Part shown: piece after piece, positions 22,127 to 32,149 of the stretch
How the letters are laid out: each line of letters opens with the position of its first letter
How positions within the stretch are numbered: position 1 is the stretch's first letter
Source: Cherax quadricarinatus
Lineage: Eukaryota; Arthropoda; Malacostraca; Decapoda; Parastacidae
DNA: 64,000 nucleotides
NCBI RefSeq assembly: GCF_038502225.1
Contig: NC_091307.1
Span: forward strand, 19,971,032 to 20,035,031
Reading direction: 5' to 3'
Program-made: the position numbers and the translations under genes
Notes under the pieces: model-generated
Database searches by the model: none
Seen by the model: the letters and a program-made list of their open reading frames with translations, nothing else
Told to the model about the DNA's origin: nothing

Positions 22127-22262
22127 AGGCTACCTGTAGTCGATTCGGGGGTCACTGCTTCCATGGTACTGTCCAAGATCATGTCTCCTGGGTGATAACC
22201 TGATCAATAAGGTTGTTGGTGCTGGCCTCACGAATTCCGACGTAGGCACCAAAGTCTGGTTT
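22127..22262 (-). mobile_element. LINE-B-type tail, minus strand
   Basis: The order ACCTGTAGTCGATTCGGGGG, TGATAACCTGATCAATAAGG, ACGAATTCCGACGTAGGCAC follows a LINE-B 3' end in reverse. It lies about 380 bp upstream of the plexin exon. Confidence 0.65.
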
Positions 22263-22499
22263 ATTAGGAACTAATAGTCAATTGTTAAATGATCTTTCGT
22301 ACTCTCGTGCGTCTTCAGGAGCTATGCAATCTTGCAAGACAGCAACAGATGGGAGTGAAAATTCTCTGAGGCAAGGCAGGTATCAGTGGCAACCTATGTC
22401 GCTCTGTGATTTCACTCTTTATTTTCACTCATTATTTATAATGAATATTCATTAACTTGTCCGTAACGAATACATCATTCGTGGTGTTAAGTAATTAAG

Positions 22500-22598
22500 T
22501 GATCAGATTGATCAGGCCTTGATTCACCAGGAAGCCTGATCGGAGACCAGGCCGCGGGGGCGTTGACTCCCGTAAGCATGGTTTAGGTATCCTTCAGT
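22500..22598 (+). mobile_element. LINE-B tail close to exon
   Basis: The phrases GATTGATCAGGCCTTGATTC, GAGACCAGGCCGCGGGGGCG and TTGACTCCCGTAAGCATGG match the shared tail. It ends about 45 bp before the plexin splice acceptor, on the same strand as the exon. Confidence 0.8.
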
Positions 22599-22643
22599 AG
22601 TAATTCTTTACCATAATTATATCTTCTTCTCTTTCCGCCACAG

Positions 22644-22820
22644 ACGATGGGGAACATCTACAACTTCTGCGAGGTGGGTCTCAAGATCTCTGGTGTGTCT
22701 CCGCTACACGCCCGAGCTGCTCTCGTCTACCACAACACTAGTCTTAGTGCCGTCCAGGCCGCCACCACCGCCCACCACACCGTCCTCTTCATGGGCACCA
22801 CTACCGGCACCCTCAAGAAG
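22644..22820 (+). CDS. Plexin internal exon (end of sema domain)
   Basis: This is an internal coding exon of 177 bp, 59 codons, in phase 0 at both ends. The acceptor is a pyrimidine tract ending in CCGCCACAG at 22643. The donor is AAG followed by GTACGT at 22821. The frame has no stop and high third-position GC, unlike its surroundings. The peptide shows the spaced residues of the last blade of a plexin sema domain: FC near residues 8-9, a G..P pair near 17-20, then HTVLFMGTTTGTLKK at 45-59. In plexin-A proteins this place reads V-V-F-x-G-T-x-x-G-x-L-K-K. Plexins are semaphorin receptors for axon and cell guidance, and this domain is extracellular. The ATG at 22647 is an internal Met, not the start codon. 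I saw no other plexin exon, so introns on each side should be over 20 kb. A semaphorin is less likely, because it lacks this FC and LKK pattern. Confidence 0.85.
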
Positions 22821-23079
22821 GTACGTTGAGCCTCTATCTCAGGATCACCGTCACGCCTTAAAAAACTCGCTGTACTGTTTCCTCTCGCTGTACCTGGGAC
22901 TATAAAACTGTATTTAGATGACCATACGTAACGTTGAAGCTGAAAGTATAATGTGGCACTGACTTGGTAAGTACACCACACCTTGTGTGTGTGTGTGTGT
23001 GGTTGGTCACTGTCGCTGGAAGATTATCTTATAATTGCATCATCTCAAGATTAGTGATTCCCTTCCTCCCCTCTCTTTA
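22821..23079. other. Intron start downstream of plexin exon
   Basis: Non-coding sequence follows the GTACGT donor, with a short (GT)8-type run at 22985-23001. No repeat family is recognised. Confidence 0.7.
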
Positions 23080-23221
23080 AAGGACGCTTTGATAATGGTG
23101 AAAGGTTCTTGATACGAGGAATTGGAGCTGCCCCTTCTTGGACCATACTGATTACTTCCCATTCCCCAGACGCTGTACGATGCGTATTGGTTTAGCGTTT
23201 CTCAGTGAATATTGTGTAAGA
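23080..23221 (+). mobile_element. SINE-like repeat, diverged copy
   Basis: The sequence GGTGAAAGGTTCTTGATACG ... CATTCCCCAGACGCTGTACG ... GGTTTAGCGTTTCTCAGTGA keeps the order seen at 20299-20467, with many substitutions and no triplet tail. Confidence 0.6.
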
Positions 23222-23245
23222 TTCATTTTTAGTGATGACAGACGT

Positions 23246-23335
23246 ATGAAATATAATAAATCTTTATTATGCCTTTATCAAATTGAACAACGTTTCGCTC
23301 TTCTTGACTGAAACTTTGTAAAACAAATGATTATT
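23246..23335 (-). mobile_element. Half fold-back repeat
   Basis: AATAAATCTTTATTATGCCT and AACGTTTCGCTCTTCTTGAC represent one arm of the CGAAACGTT family, in minus orientation. Confidence 0.6.
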
Positions 23336-23339
23336 TTGA

Positions 23340-24060
23340 TATTTGTCGGCTCGTTACCTCTTCTACCTATTAACCTATTTTTCGAGGAAAACTGGTGAAA
23401 AGTGGTGCTTTTCACAGCACCAGCGACAAAGTGAGAATGTGGAGCGCTGCCATCACCATCCCCTTAACGGGCGCTCATTATCTCTTCGCCCCTTGCAAAG
23501 TGTCGGCCGGGTTCAGGGAAGGTTTTATCTCGCCACGGTCATAAAACACATGAAGGACATGCGGGCCCCCGATAGCACTCTCAGCTCCAGATAGTCGCTC
23601 CCCTTCCTCACTAGGGACGCTCAGGCAGCCAGGTGCTCCGCCTGCAGAGTTCCAGCTCTGCCAAGACCCTTCATGTTGTCTGTGCTGACCAACTGATAAC
23701 AGGTGGAGAGGAAGGTATGCAGGAAGACTCATTTCCAACAGGAAAAATCATCCAGGCAGAAAACAGGGCTGTCAGGGGTAATGTGATTCTTTTTCTGACG
23801 TTGGGAGAGTTCCAAAAAGGAAGAAGAGTCGAGAGGTCATCCAAACAAAAGAGGGTCATCAAAGAAAAGTAGGTGATTAGGGAAGGTTAGTGCCAGCAGG
23901 GAACGATTGATCTGGCTAGGGGCGATCGTTGAGCCAAGGAGTGTCGTCGTCCAGGAAAGTGAGGGAATCTCTTGAGGACGAGAGGATGTTCATGAAAACT
24001 CACTTAAACCTGATATGAATGTTTGTGCAAACGATGCCTGTCTACTCAAGTCCCGGATCA
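23340..24060. other. Unique intronic sequence
   Basis: No exon or repeat is recognised. Frames at 23343-23872 on both strands lack recognisable domains. Confidence 0.5.
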
Positions 24061-24069
24061 TTATTCCCA

Positions 24070-24338
24070 CACTTGGGTATCTTTATTGTGGAAATGTTTC
24101 GTCAACCAGTGACTTAGTCCAATACAGAGAAGAATGGTTAAAAATCAGAAAGGATTGAAGGTGATCAGTCCCTCAACCTCGAATGATTACCTCAGATTGC
24201 TTCTGATCTTTAACCATTCTTCTCTGTATTGGACTGAGGAAGCCACTGGCTGGCAAAACGTTTCCACAATAAAGATGCCCAAGTGTTGCACGAATATCTA
24301 ATTCATCATCCTGTCGATTCTGTGAACCATTTATCTAC
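24070..24338 (+). mobile_element. Fold-back SINE-like element, second good copy
   Basis: The left arm runs from ACTTGGGTATCTTTATTGTG and the right arm ends with AATAAAGATGCCCAAGTGTT. The inner arms GAATGGTTAAAAATCAGAA and CTGATCTTTAACCATTC pair. The one-sided 3' tail CTGTCGATTCTGTGAACCAT matches that of the 3884-4246 element. The left edge is truncated by about 20 bp compared with that copy, and I found no convincing target duplication. Confidence 0.8.
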
Positions 24339-24344
24339 AAACTA

Positions 24345-25020
24345 TTGGTGCCTACGATACGCAGCCCAGCATAAGCCCCACAGGCCGGCAGACACTGAAA
24401 GTTTTTTAGGCACTGATGAAGTTTCCTTGAGAGGACAGAGAGAGAAGCTGCTCATAAATCTTCTAATATTTGAAAAGTGTTGGAAAGCCTTTGTATACCT
24501 ATTACACTCCTTGTCATTTTCTCCAACATTTTCCATGCCTCTCGCTCTTGTATACAGCCATCACGAAGACTTTTAGATCTTGCTCAAAAGGGCAGTATGG
24601 GGACAAAATAAATTTTCTCATGTATGAATTCCAAAGCAAATTGAGAATAAATTTGAGTGGAGAAAGAAACTCAACATGATCCAAGAATAATCTAGTGATC
24701 GTAGTAATGGAAAGTGACGTACATTAGGACGGCCAATCAGACAAAAGTAATAGCTAAATAAATAAGAAGAGTAAATGAGATCAAAGTGGTGCAAGATAAT
24801 CTAGAATGCAAGACAGTCATGCAAAATATGGGAAGGTGTGGCTGCTTAGGTGTTGCTGTTGGTATTAGGGTGTTAGTGTGTCATGCAAAGAGGAGAAACA
24901 GCAAATGCTCTGTATAAGGCAGCAGGATGTGCAGTATCTTATATTCAAGGTATGGTTTTACTTTATATTGCCTCAAGGAGTTAGTTTAAACAGTTTATGT
25001 TCGAGAATACATTTACATAT
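24345..25020. other. Unique intronic sequence
   Basis: AT-rich sequence without recognised features. Confidence 0.5.
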
Positions 25021-25029
25021 GAGTATTAT

Positions 25030-25230
25030 TTCTCAGTTTACAGCAGGATTCGAACCTGTAAACTCTGTATCAGAGTACACGGTACTTTATCCACACAGCC
25101 AGATTCCAGAGTCTGCCTGTATAGATAAAGTACAGTGTACTCTGATGCCAGGTTTGCAGGTTGAAATCCTGTTGTGAACTGATAGATAATGTTTGTAAAC
25201 AATTTCGCCTGTTTGCGAATTGTTAAGTAT
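25030..25230. mobile_element. Head-to-head SINE pair, second family
   Basis: A minus-strand copy (CAGCAGGATTCGAACCTGTA ... GAGTACACGGTACTTTATCC) meets a plus-strand copy (AGATAAAGTACAGTGTACTC ... GCAGGTTGAAATCCTGTTGT ... AATTTCGCCTGTTTGCGAAT) near 25100. The minus copy has an intact B-box GGTTCGAATCC. The plus copy has a mutated one (GGTTGAAATCC). Both match the element at 14850-14985. Confidence 0.82.
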
Positions 25231-25747
25231 ATATATATGAGTAAATGGATCAAAGTTTTACTCTCTTTACTGGTGATTTTGGTAATGTAACATAATTATT
25301 GGTAATTACACAGTAAGAGGCGAGCACTGATATCATGGTAAGCAAGCAAAGGCAGTTGATGAACTTTAGTAGAACAAAACTAATTATGGTTATGGTGGTG
25401 TGCGTATTCGTGCGTGTCATTTTTGAATGTTTGGCAAGAGGAGTAATTGAAAGGCAGTATTGTAAGAACATACATGGTGTAGTTGCGTTCCTCTGACCAC
25501 TTGGTACACATGCCCTGCGCCTTTTATGAGCTCGTAAAAGAATATTTTGCGTGGCAGCGCCGTGGCTTTCGTGGTGCACGGCCTTACCCACCCAGTACGT
25601 CTTCTCAAAAAACAGCATCCCAGACGTGATTACCTGAGACTGTGCAGACGATGATGTTGTATCAGACATACGCTGAGTTATGCAGTTTAGTCTTTTTCGT
25701 TTTTACGCAATTTAAAATGTTAAAATAGTAACCTTCATTCATATACT

Positions 25748-25852
<105 letters not shown>

Positions 25853-25964
25853 TTATCCAAAGATGTGAGGGTAAACGCACGAAAGTGCATACAGAGTGTT
25901 CTTTTTGAGTTCTTCATTCTTTCCACATTACCTCTGGAAATCTTTCCTTATATATTATTTCTGT

Positions 25965-26140
25965 CTTCTGTTGAGGTGGTTTTCATGCGTATTTTGGTAT
26001 CGTCCGAAAATGATATATACCTTCGATGACTTCCCAGAGTTTTTCTACTCCTGGAGCCCGGCCATGAGCCAGGCTCGTCTGGTGCTTCCCTGTTGTTGTT
26101 GGTGACCCGCACCCCCACATATCCATCACACTCTTGAGTC
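25965..26140 (-). mobile_element. LINE-C pieces, rearranged
   Basis: Reading the minus strand, the C tail (CDGYVG, then DEPGSWPGS) comes first. A catalytic-box piece (FSDDTKIRMKTT) follows directly. In an intact element the box precedes the tail, so two broken copies are joined or one inserted into the other. Confidence 0.72.
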
Positions 26141-26513
26141 TTGTAACGGTAGATAATACTAAACTGTAAATAAAATAAATTAATAATAACTATGCATATT
26201 TTTTTATATTTAAAGATGATTGAGGTTGAAGAAATATAATTTACAGCAAGTGGGAAAGACATGCAACAACTTAGGACCTTAACCGACGTACAATTAACAT
26301 TTTGGTGAGAAATAAATTACTGTCATCAGGAATCATTTCTGGAACAAATATAACAATGTACAGTATACAATATACAAAAAAAAAAAGAAAATAACACACA
26401 CGTTTATGGTATCTACCTGTGGTGCAAAGTATTAGGATACACAGACCCGGGGAAGTAAATTGAATATTTTTTCTTCTGCTACCCAATGTATTCTCTACTA
26501 TTTTTAATAGCCT

Positions 26514-26514
<1 letters not shown>

Positions 26515-26546
<32 letters not shown>
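26515..26546. repeat. (CT)n short array
   Basis: A poly-C run is followed by about 12 CT units. Confidence 0.95.
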
Positions 26547-26689
26547 TTTTAGCGTGGCGGAGAGTGAGAACGTGTGGCATATTGCTGTATCCGTCCTGGG
26601 CTGTGTCCAGGCGTCGTAGCCTTTGTTGCTCCTTGTTTATAGCCGTGGCTTAGTCCTGATCACCCCAGCACCAGGCTGGGCAGGCTGCT

Positions 26690-27250
26690 GTACTGCTGCC
26701 CCTGCTACCACACTGCTGCTTAGTCACTGCTGCCAACACCACCGTATACTCCCAATGCTGCCCACACCATCACACACCTCTTCTGCTACCTTCACCGCCT
26801 GCTCACACCACCACACACCCTCACTGCTGCTTAAACTACCACACACTTCTGTTAGTCTACACCTCAGATGCTGCCCATACCACCATACGCACCTCTGATG
26901 CTACCCTCACTACGATCCGCATTACCCCACACACATGCTGCTGCCTTCATTGCTACTCACACCATCACACAACTCGACTGGTTCCTTCACTGCAACCCAC
27001 GCCACCGCCACACAACTATGCAGCTTCCTTCACTGCTAGCCACACACCCCTGCTGCTGCCTGCACTGCAGCTCATACCGCCACACTGCTAAGCTGCTGCC
27101 TTCACTGCTAGCCACACATCCCTGCTGCTGCCTACACTGCAACTTATACCACCACACTACATATGCTGTTGCCTTCACTGCTAGCCACACCCCCACACAT
27201 TCTTGTTACTGCTACCTTCACCACCACACACCCTTGCTTCTACTGCCTTC
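26690..27250. repeat. Degenerate CTGCTGCC/CACAC minisatellite
   Basis: The phrase TTCACTGCTAGCCACACACC alternates with CTGCTGCCTGCACTGCA-like units of about 30 bp, decaying toward both ends. The 171-codon plus-strand frame (26868-27383) is a translation of this array. Confidence 0.85.
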
Positions 27251-27259
27251 ACTGTATAT

Positions 27260-28395
27260 AATGACTCATGAGTGCTATACATTAATATACGCATTTAGTT
27301 ATATTAGGTCATCCAAATTTCTCCTCTCCATCGTTGCTTTCCTTTGTCTTATACATAATTTTCGTTGCCCCGCTCTGGGATGATGGAGATATCCTTACAA
27401 AAATTAGATTTCTCGTGTGTGTGGGATAGGCAATCCTGAGAGATGCAGTTCCCAAGTAACAGTAACTCCAGTTCTGCTAGAATGAAAAAATTCTTTTATC
27501 TGATGAACCTTTATGGAAGACTTGACGATAACTTCTTCGTCCTACTTGTGTATGTCTCTCAAAAAAAGGCTCAGAGATTCTAACACTACGTATGTCAACC
27601 ATCACGTGTGATAGACTGTGATAGCTAACTATAGTGAGTTTGTTCTCACTATGTAATTATTCGATATGATAGTTTTGCTAAAGTAACCGGTCTCCCGCAC
27701 CATCACACACTCCAGCTGCTGATTTCACTGCTGCTTATGTTGACCCTACTACTGCTGTTCTTGTTATTTCGCAGGTCTGTTGTACTGAGTTTTTTTTTTT
27801 GTCTGGCTCTGCTGCTGCTGCTGCTTGCTGCGTGTTGTTGTTGTTGCTGCTGTTGCTGCTTGTTGCTGTTGGTGCTTGCTGCTGCTGCTGCTGCTGTTGC
27901 TAGCAAGCCGAAGGAAATGTTGGTCGTCTTGTAGTTTTTGTTGCCCTTGCTAGGGTTTCTGTTAGGAATCGTGTATTAGCTGTTCGTTTTCTGGTCCTAG
28001 TTAATTAACTCCATTCTGTTTACATTCAGTGCAAATTTGTTTCCATCTTTTTATTTTTTTGCGTTGCCCCAGTTTATTAGTTTCACATACAGACATCACG
28101 TTTTACATTGACATTATGGACAGCGTTGTTTGAAGGGTTATTGGTGCGATTTACTTACCTACATGAATGATGCTACAATTGTGAAAATTTAATGTCTTAT
28201 AAAAGCATATTAATAACAGAAGTATAACATAACGCGATTTGCAGTCATCTATTTAAAGCAATGTTGAGACATGTAATCATATCAAGTTCCATGACAATGA
28301 AGTTGAATACTTTGATATTTTTAATTTGCAGATTCGTAGCATTTTATCAAATATAGGATTTATTTTATGTGATTTATGAAGACGGTGATATTATT
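27260..28395. other. Unique sequence with CTG/GTT tract
   Basis: Positions 27785-27905 are an impure TGCTGC/TTGTTG tract, giving Leu- or Gln-rich spurious frames. The remainder is AT-rich and featureless. A short CTCTCCAGGTAAACTCCAGG tail scrap lies at about 28412-28438. Confidence 0.6.
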
Positions 28396-28399
28396 GATA

Positions 28400-29340
28400 C
28401 GAAACTCTCGAAACTCTCTCCAGGTAAACTCCAGGTAAACACACAGTATGATACTAGTACATGTATATGGAAATAGTCAAAAATGGAGTTGATATTACCG
28501 ACTGCCCGTGAAGTATTTGGCTTGATGTGTTCAGTCATTATAGTGGTACGTTGACTTACAGGGTGAGTAGAGCTGACCATCATATTCCAGCCTCAGAGTG
28601 CATTTTTGTTTTAGCTTTTATTTTGAGGTACAAGCAAAATCTAATTGTTTTCTTTGATTGCGTTGGTGAAGGTGAAGTTGAGATAGCAGCCCATTGCGAA
28701 GCCACCAATCAATATTCAACATACATTCTCTGTCTCAGTGTTATGATAACTCCAAGTCTCTGGTAATGGCTAGTTAATATCTGGTGTACTGTCATTCGTG
28801 CTGAAGGTTGTGGGTGTCTCAGGTTTCAGCTTCCATCCTCTATCGTTTGTCTTGTGAGTGACCTTGTTATCTGGACCGTTTACCCAGGAGCTGGCCCTTC
28901 TATCACCTCATTTATCGGCGCCTGTCCCGGATCAGCAGCAGCGTCCTGCCCATCCCTCTCCCCGTCCGGTGCTGACGGCGCACCTCGTTATCCACCCCAC
29001 CATCATCATTCCGCCTACCTGGCCTTCACCTCCGACCTCGCCCTAGTATCCGTCACCCCACCTGCTTTCACTGCTGTCACTGTCTCCACCACTGTTGTCA
29101 CTGTCTCCATCCACTACTGCTGTCACTGTCTCTACTGCTGCCTACGTTTCCACTACTGACTTTGCCGGAGCGCCCTCCTATCTGTGTTTGGCTTCAGATA
29201 TGCCATTTTCAATGATGACTTGACTTATAGTAATCTCTGTTAGGTACTGTATGCATTTAATTGTGCGCACCGAGCACGGTAAGTTTGTCATTCAAGTGTC
29301 TTGAGCATTTTAAATCCTGTGTCTTTAGTACTACCCGCGC
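28400..29340. other. Unique sequence with CT/CAC-rich part
   Basis: The stretch 28900-29160 is C-rich, with repeated CACTGCTGTCACTGTCTCCA. No conserved exon is recognised. Confidence 0.5.
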
Positions 29341-30010
29341 TAACTGGAGAGTGTTCCGGGGGTCAACGCCCCCGTGGCCTGGTTCTCGACCAGGCTTCCC
29401 GGTAGATTAGGGCCTGACCACCAAGCTGTTGCTGCTGGCCGCAACTAATCTAATGTAGGAACGACAGCCCGGCTGAGAGAGCACTGACTTTAGATATCTG
29501 TCCAGCTTTCTCTTGAAGACAGTCAGGGGTCTGATGGTAATTCCGTATTTGTATGATGGGAGGCTGTTGAACAGCCTTGGGCCCCAAACAGTTATTGTGT
29601 TTTCTCTTAGTGTACTCATGACGCCCCTGTTTTTCATTGGGGGTACGTTGCACCGTCTGCCAAATCTTTTGCTTTCGTAGGGAATTATTTCTGTGTGCAG
29701 ATTTGGGATTATCTCCTTTAGGATTTTCCAGGTGAAGATTATGATTTATTTTTCTCACCTGGTTTCCAGGGAGTGCAGATCAAGGGACTTCAAACGTTCC
29801 CAATAATTAAAGTGCTTGATTAAACTGATACGTGTAGTGAAGGTTCTCTGTACATTGTCTATAATCTAAATCGTCAATTTCGCCTGCATTGAAGGGGGCT
29901 GCTAGTATAAAGCAGTATTCCAGCCTAAAGAGAAACAAGCGACTTTAAGAGGATCATCACTGGCATAGTATCCCTTGTCAATGATGATCTTGAAGTCACT
30001 TGTTTCTCTC
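29341..30010 (-). mobile_element. LINE-B 3' fragment, degraded
   Basis: On the minus strand the C-terminal RT ORF can be followed with frameshifts (RGVMSTLRENTITVWGPRLF, then LDRYLKSVLSQPGC). The 3' tail ends at about 29345 with GTTCCGGGGGTCAACGCCCC. The order matches the 31090-32135 copy throughout. It is truncated upstream of the thumb and lacks the catalytic box. Confidence 0.88.
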
Positions 30011-30099
30011 ATTATTGTTTAAAGTAGCTTTTATTTTTGGAGAGCCCATTTTTTGCTCTAATTGTCCCTCGTGCACCACGTTCATTTACTGCTTGCTCT

Positions 30100-30690
30100 T
30101 TGATCCCTAAATACAACTAGGTAAGTAAATATTTCTTCACTTAGAAAAAAAAACACGATTTCATATACAAATATTAACTCTCCTGCGTAACAAATGTGTA
30201 TATTCATATAGAATTACAGACATACACAAGTTCGCACCTTCAGCTTGTGCTCGTACCTGAGCTCATGCATACTGATGTACATAAACATACACAGAGACGT
30301 GTATCCCTGACTACTCTGGTCCTGTCCACCCTTGCTACCAGGCTGTCTGCTGCCTGAGACAAAAGAACGACAACTCCTTGTTACAACCCCTCCCCCCTCA
30401 CACCTCTGCTACCTCCTCTGAATATATTTTTTTCACATGTCTTCCTTTGCCACTCTGGGTAGGCAGGCTGCAGATGTTACAAAGGTTAAGGATGTTTGCT
30501 CTCAGCCCGTGGCCAGTCATACCCAGCTGAGGCGGAAACCCTGGGGCGGTAAGTCCCTTACCCCTCCTGGAATAAAAACAATTAATGGTGGCAAGGGAAA
30601 AATACAATAAAATGGGGAAAAGAGGATGGGTGGCAAGGCCTTCTCTTAGCCCCGTTGATGCTGCTTTCGCATTGTTTGCCCTCATTATCA
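30100..30690. other. Unique non-coding sequence
   Basis: No repeat family or exon is recognised between LINE-B and the (CT)n array. Confidence 0.5.
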
Positions 30691-30797
<107 letters not shown>

Positions 30798-30904
30798 GGT
30801 GAAGGTGATACTATGGCTCATATTTTCGAGATCACTTCTTCGTTGAAAAGAATCACGGTTTAGTTCTCCTCTGAAGCGTTTACGAAATGTTTTGTCTCGT
30901 GGGG

Positions 30905-30905
<1 letters not shown>

Positions 30906-30985
<80 letters not shown>
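30906..30985. repeat. (GA)n microsatellite
   Basis: About 40 perfect GA units. With the (CT)n at 30695-30795 it forms a long inverted pair. Confidence 0.99.
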
Positions 30986-30988
<3 letters not shown>

Positions 30989-31089
30989 AAGGGACGAGTG
31001 TTCACAGGTGGGGAGACAGCCATGAACCAGGAAACTTGATCTGGAACCGGGCCGCAGGAGCGATGATCCCCTTAATCTTCTACAGGCTA

Positions 31090-32135
31090 GAGGAGGTTAC
31101 CTGGAGGTTACCTGGAGGTTATTCCGGGGATCAACGCCCCCGCGGCCCGGTCCACGAGCAGGCCTCCCGATGGATCAGGGCCTGATCAACTAGGCTGTTA
31201 CTGCTGGCCGCACGCAGTCCGACGTACGAGCCACAGCCCGGCTGATCCGGCACTGACTTTAGGTATCTGTCCAGCTCTCTCTTGAAGGCAGCCAGGGGTT
31301 TATTGGCAATTCCCCTAATGCTTGATGGGAGGCTGTTGAACAGTTTTGGGCCCCGGACACTTATGGTGTTTTCTCTTAGTGTACCAATGGCGCCCCTACT
31401 TTTTATTGGGGGCATTTTGCATCGCCTGCCCAGTCTTTTACTTTCGTAGGGAGTGATTTCTGTGTGCAGATTTGGGACCATTCCTTCCAAGATTTTCCAA
31501 GTGTAGATTATGATATATCTCTCCCTCCTGCGTTCCAACGAGTACAAGTCAAGTGCTTCCAAGCGTTCCCAGTAGTTAAGGTGCTTGACAGAACTTATAC
31601 GTGCAGTAAAGGATCTCTGTACACTCTCTAGATCTGCGATTTCACCTGCTTTGTATGGAGATGTTAATGTACAGCAGTATTCCAGCCTAGAGAGAACAAG
31701 TGATTTGAAAAGGATCATCATGGGCTTGGCATCTCTCGTTTTGAAAGTTCTCATTATCCATCCTATCATTTTCTTTGCACGTGCGATCGTGGCACTGTTG
31801 TGATCCTTGAAAGTGAGATCCTCAGACATTACTACTCCCAGGTCCCTTACATTATTTTTCCGCTCTATTGTGTGGCCGGAGTCAGTAGTATACTCTGTTC
31901 TAGTTATTATCTCCTCCAGTTTTCCATAACGGAGTAGTTGGAATTTGTCCTCATTGAACATCATAATGTTTACCGTTGCCCACTGGAAAACTTTGTTTAT
32001 ATCTTCTTGGAGGTTAACCGCGTCCTCAGCAGATGACAGCCTCATGCAGATCCTAGTATCATCCGCAAAGGATGATACGGTGCTGTGGTGTATATCTCTG
32101 TTTATGTCTGATATGAGGATAAGGAATAAGATGGG
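31090..32135 (-). mobile_element. LINE-B reverse transcriptase fragment (best copy)
   Basis: A minus-strand 5'-truncated non-LTR retrotransposon has an uninterrupted frame of about 330 codons. It begins in the RT palm at PILFLILISDI near 32133, next to foreign AT-rich sequence. The catalytic box SSFADDTRICM, the thumb (RDLGVVMSEDLTFKDHNSAT) and the C-terminal region (LEYCCTLTSPYKAGEIADLE, GTLRENTISVRGPKLFNSLP) follow. The frame runs into the tail (QPGCGSYVGLRAASSNSLVD). The last 75 bp are the GC-rich tail with two exact GTTACCTGGAG repeats at 31096-31118. The intact frame and agreement with other copies suggest a fairly young insertion of a CR1/Jockey-like family. The endonuclease and RT fingers are absent. 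Confidence 0.93.
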
Positions 32136-32149
32136 GAACAAATATATTT

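Noticed and set aside
22647..22829. ATG at 22647 as a gene start
   Set aside because: The ATG is the second codon of an internal exon with a clear acceptor at 22643. A start inside a sema domain would make no secreted receptor.
26868..27383. 171-codon frame with cysteine and histidine
   Set aside because: It spans a degenerate CTGCTGCC/CACAC array. Cys/His spacing follows the repeat, not a zinc finger.
28858..29159. Pro/Ser-rich exon candidate
   Set aside because: Overlapping frames are open in two phases over a C-rich, CACTGCTGTC-repeating tract. There is no domain and no clear splice borders.
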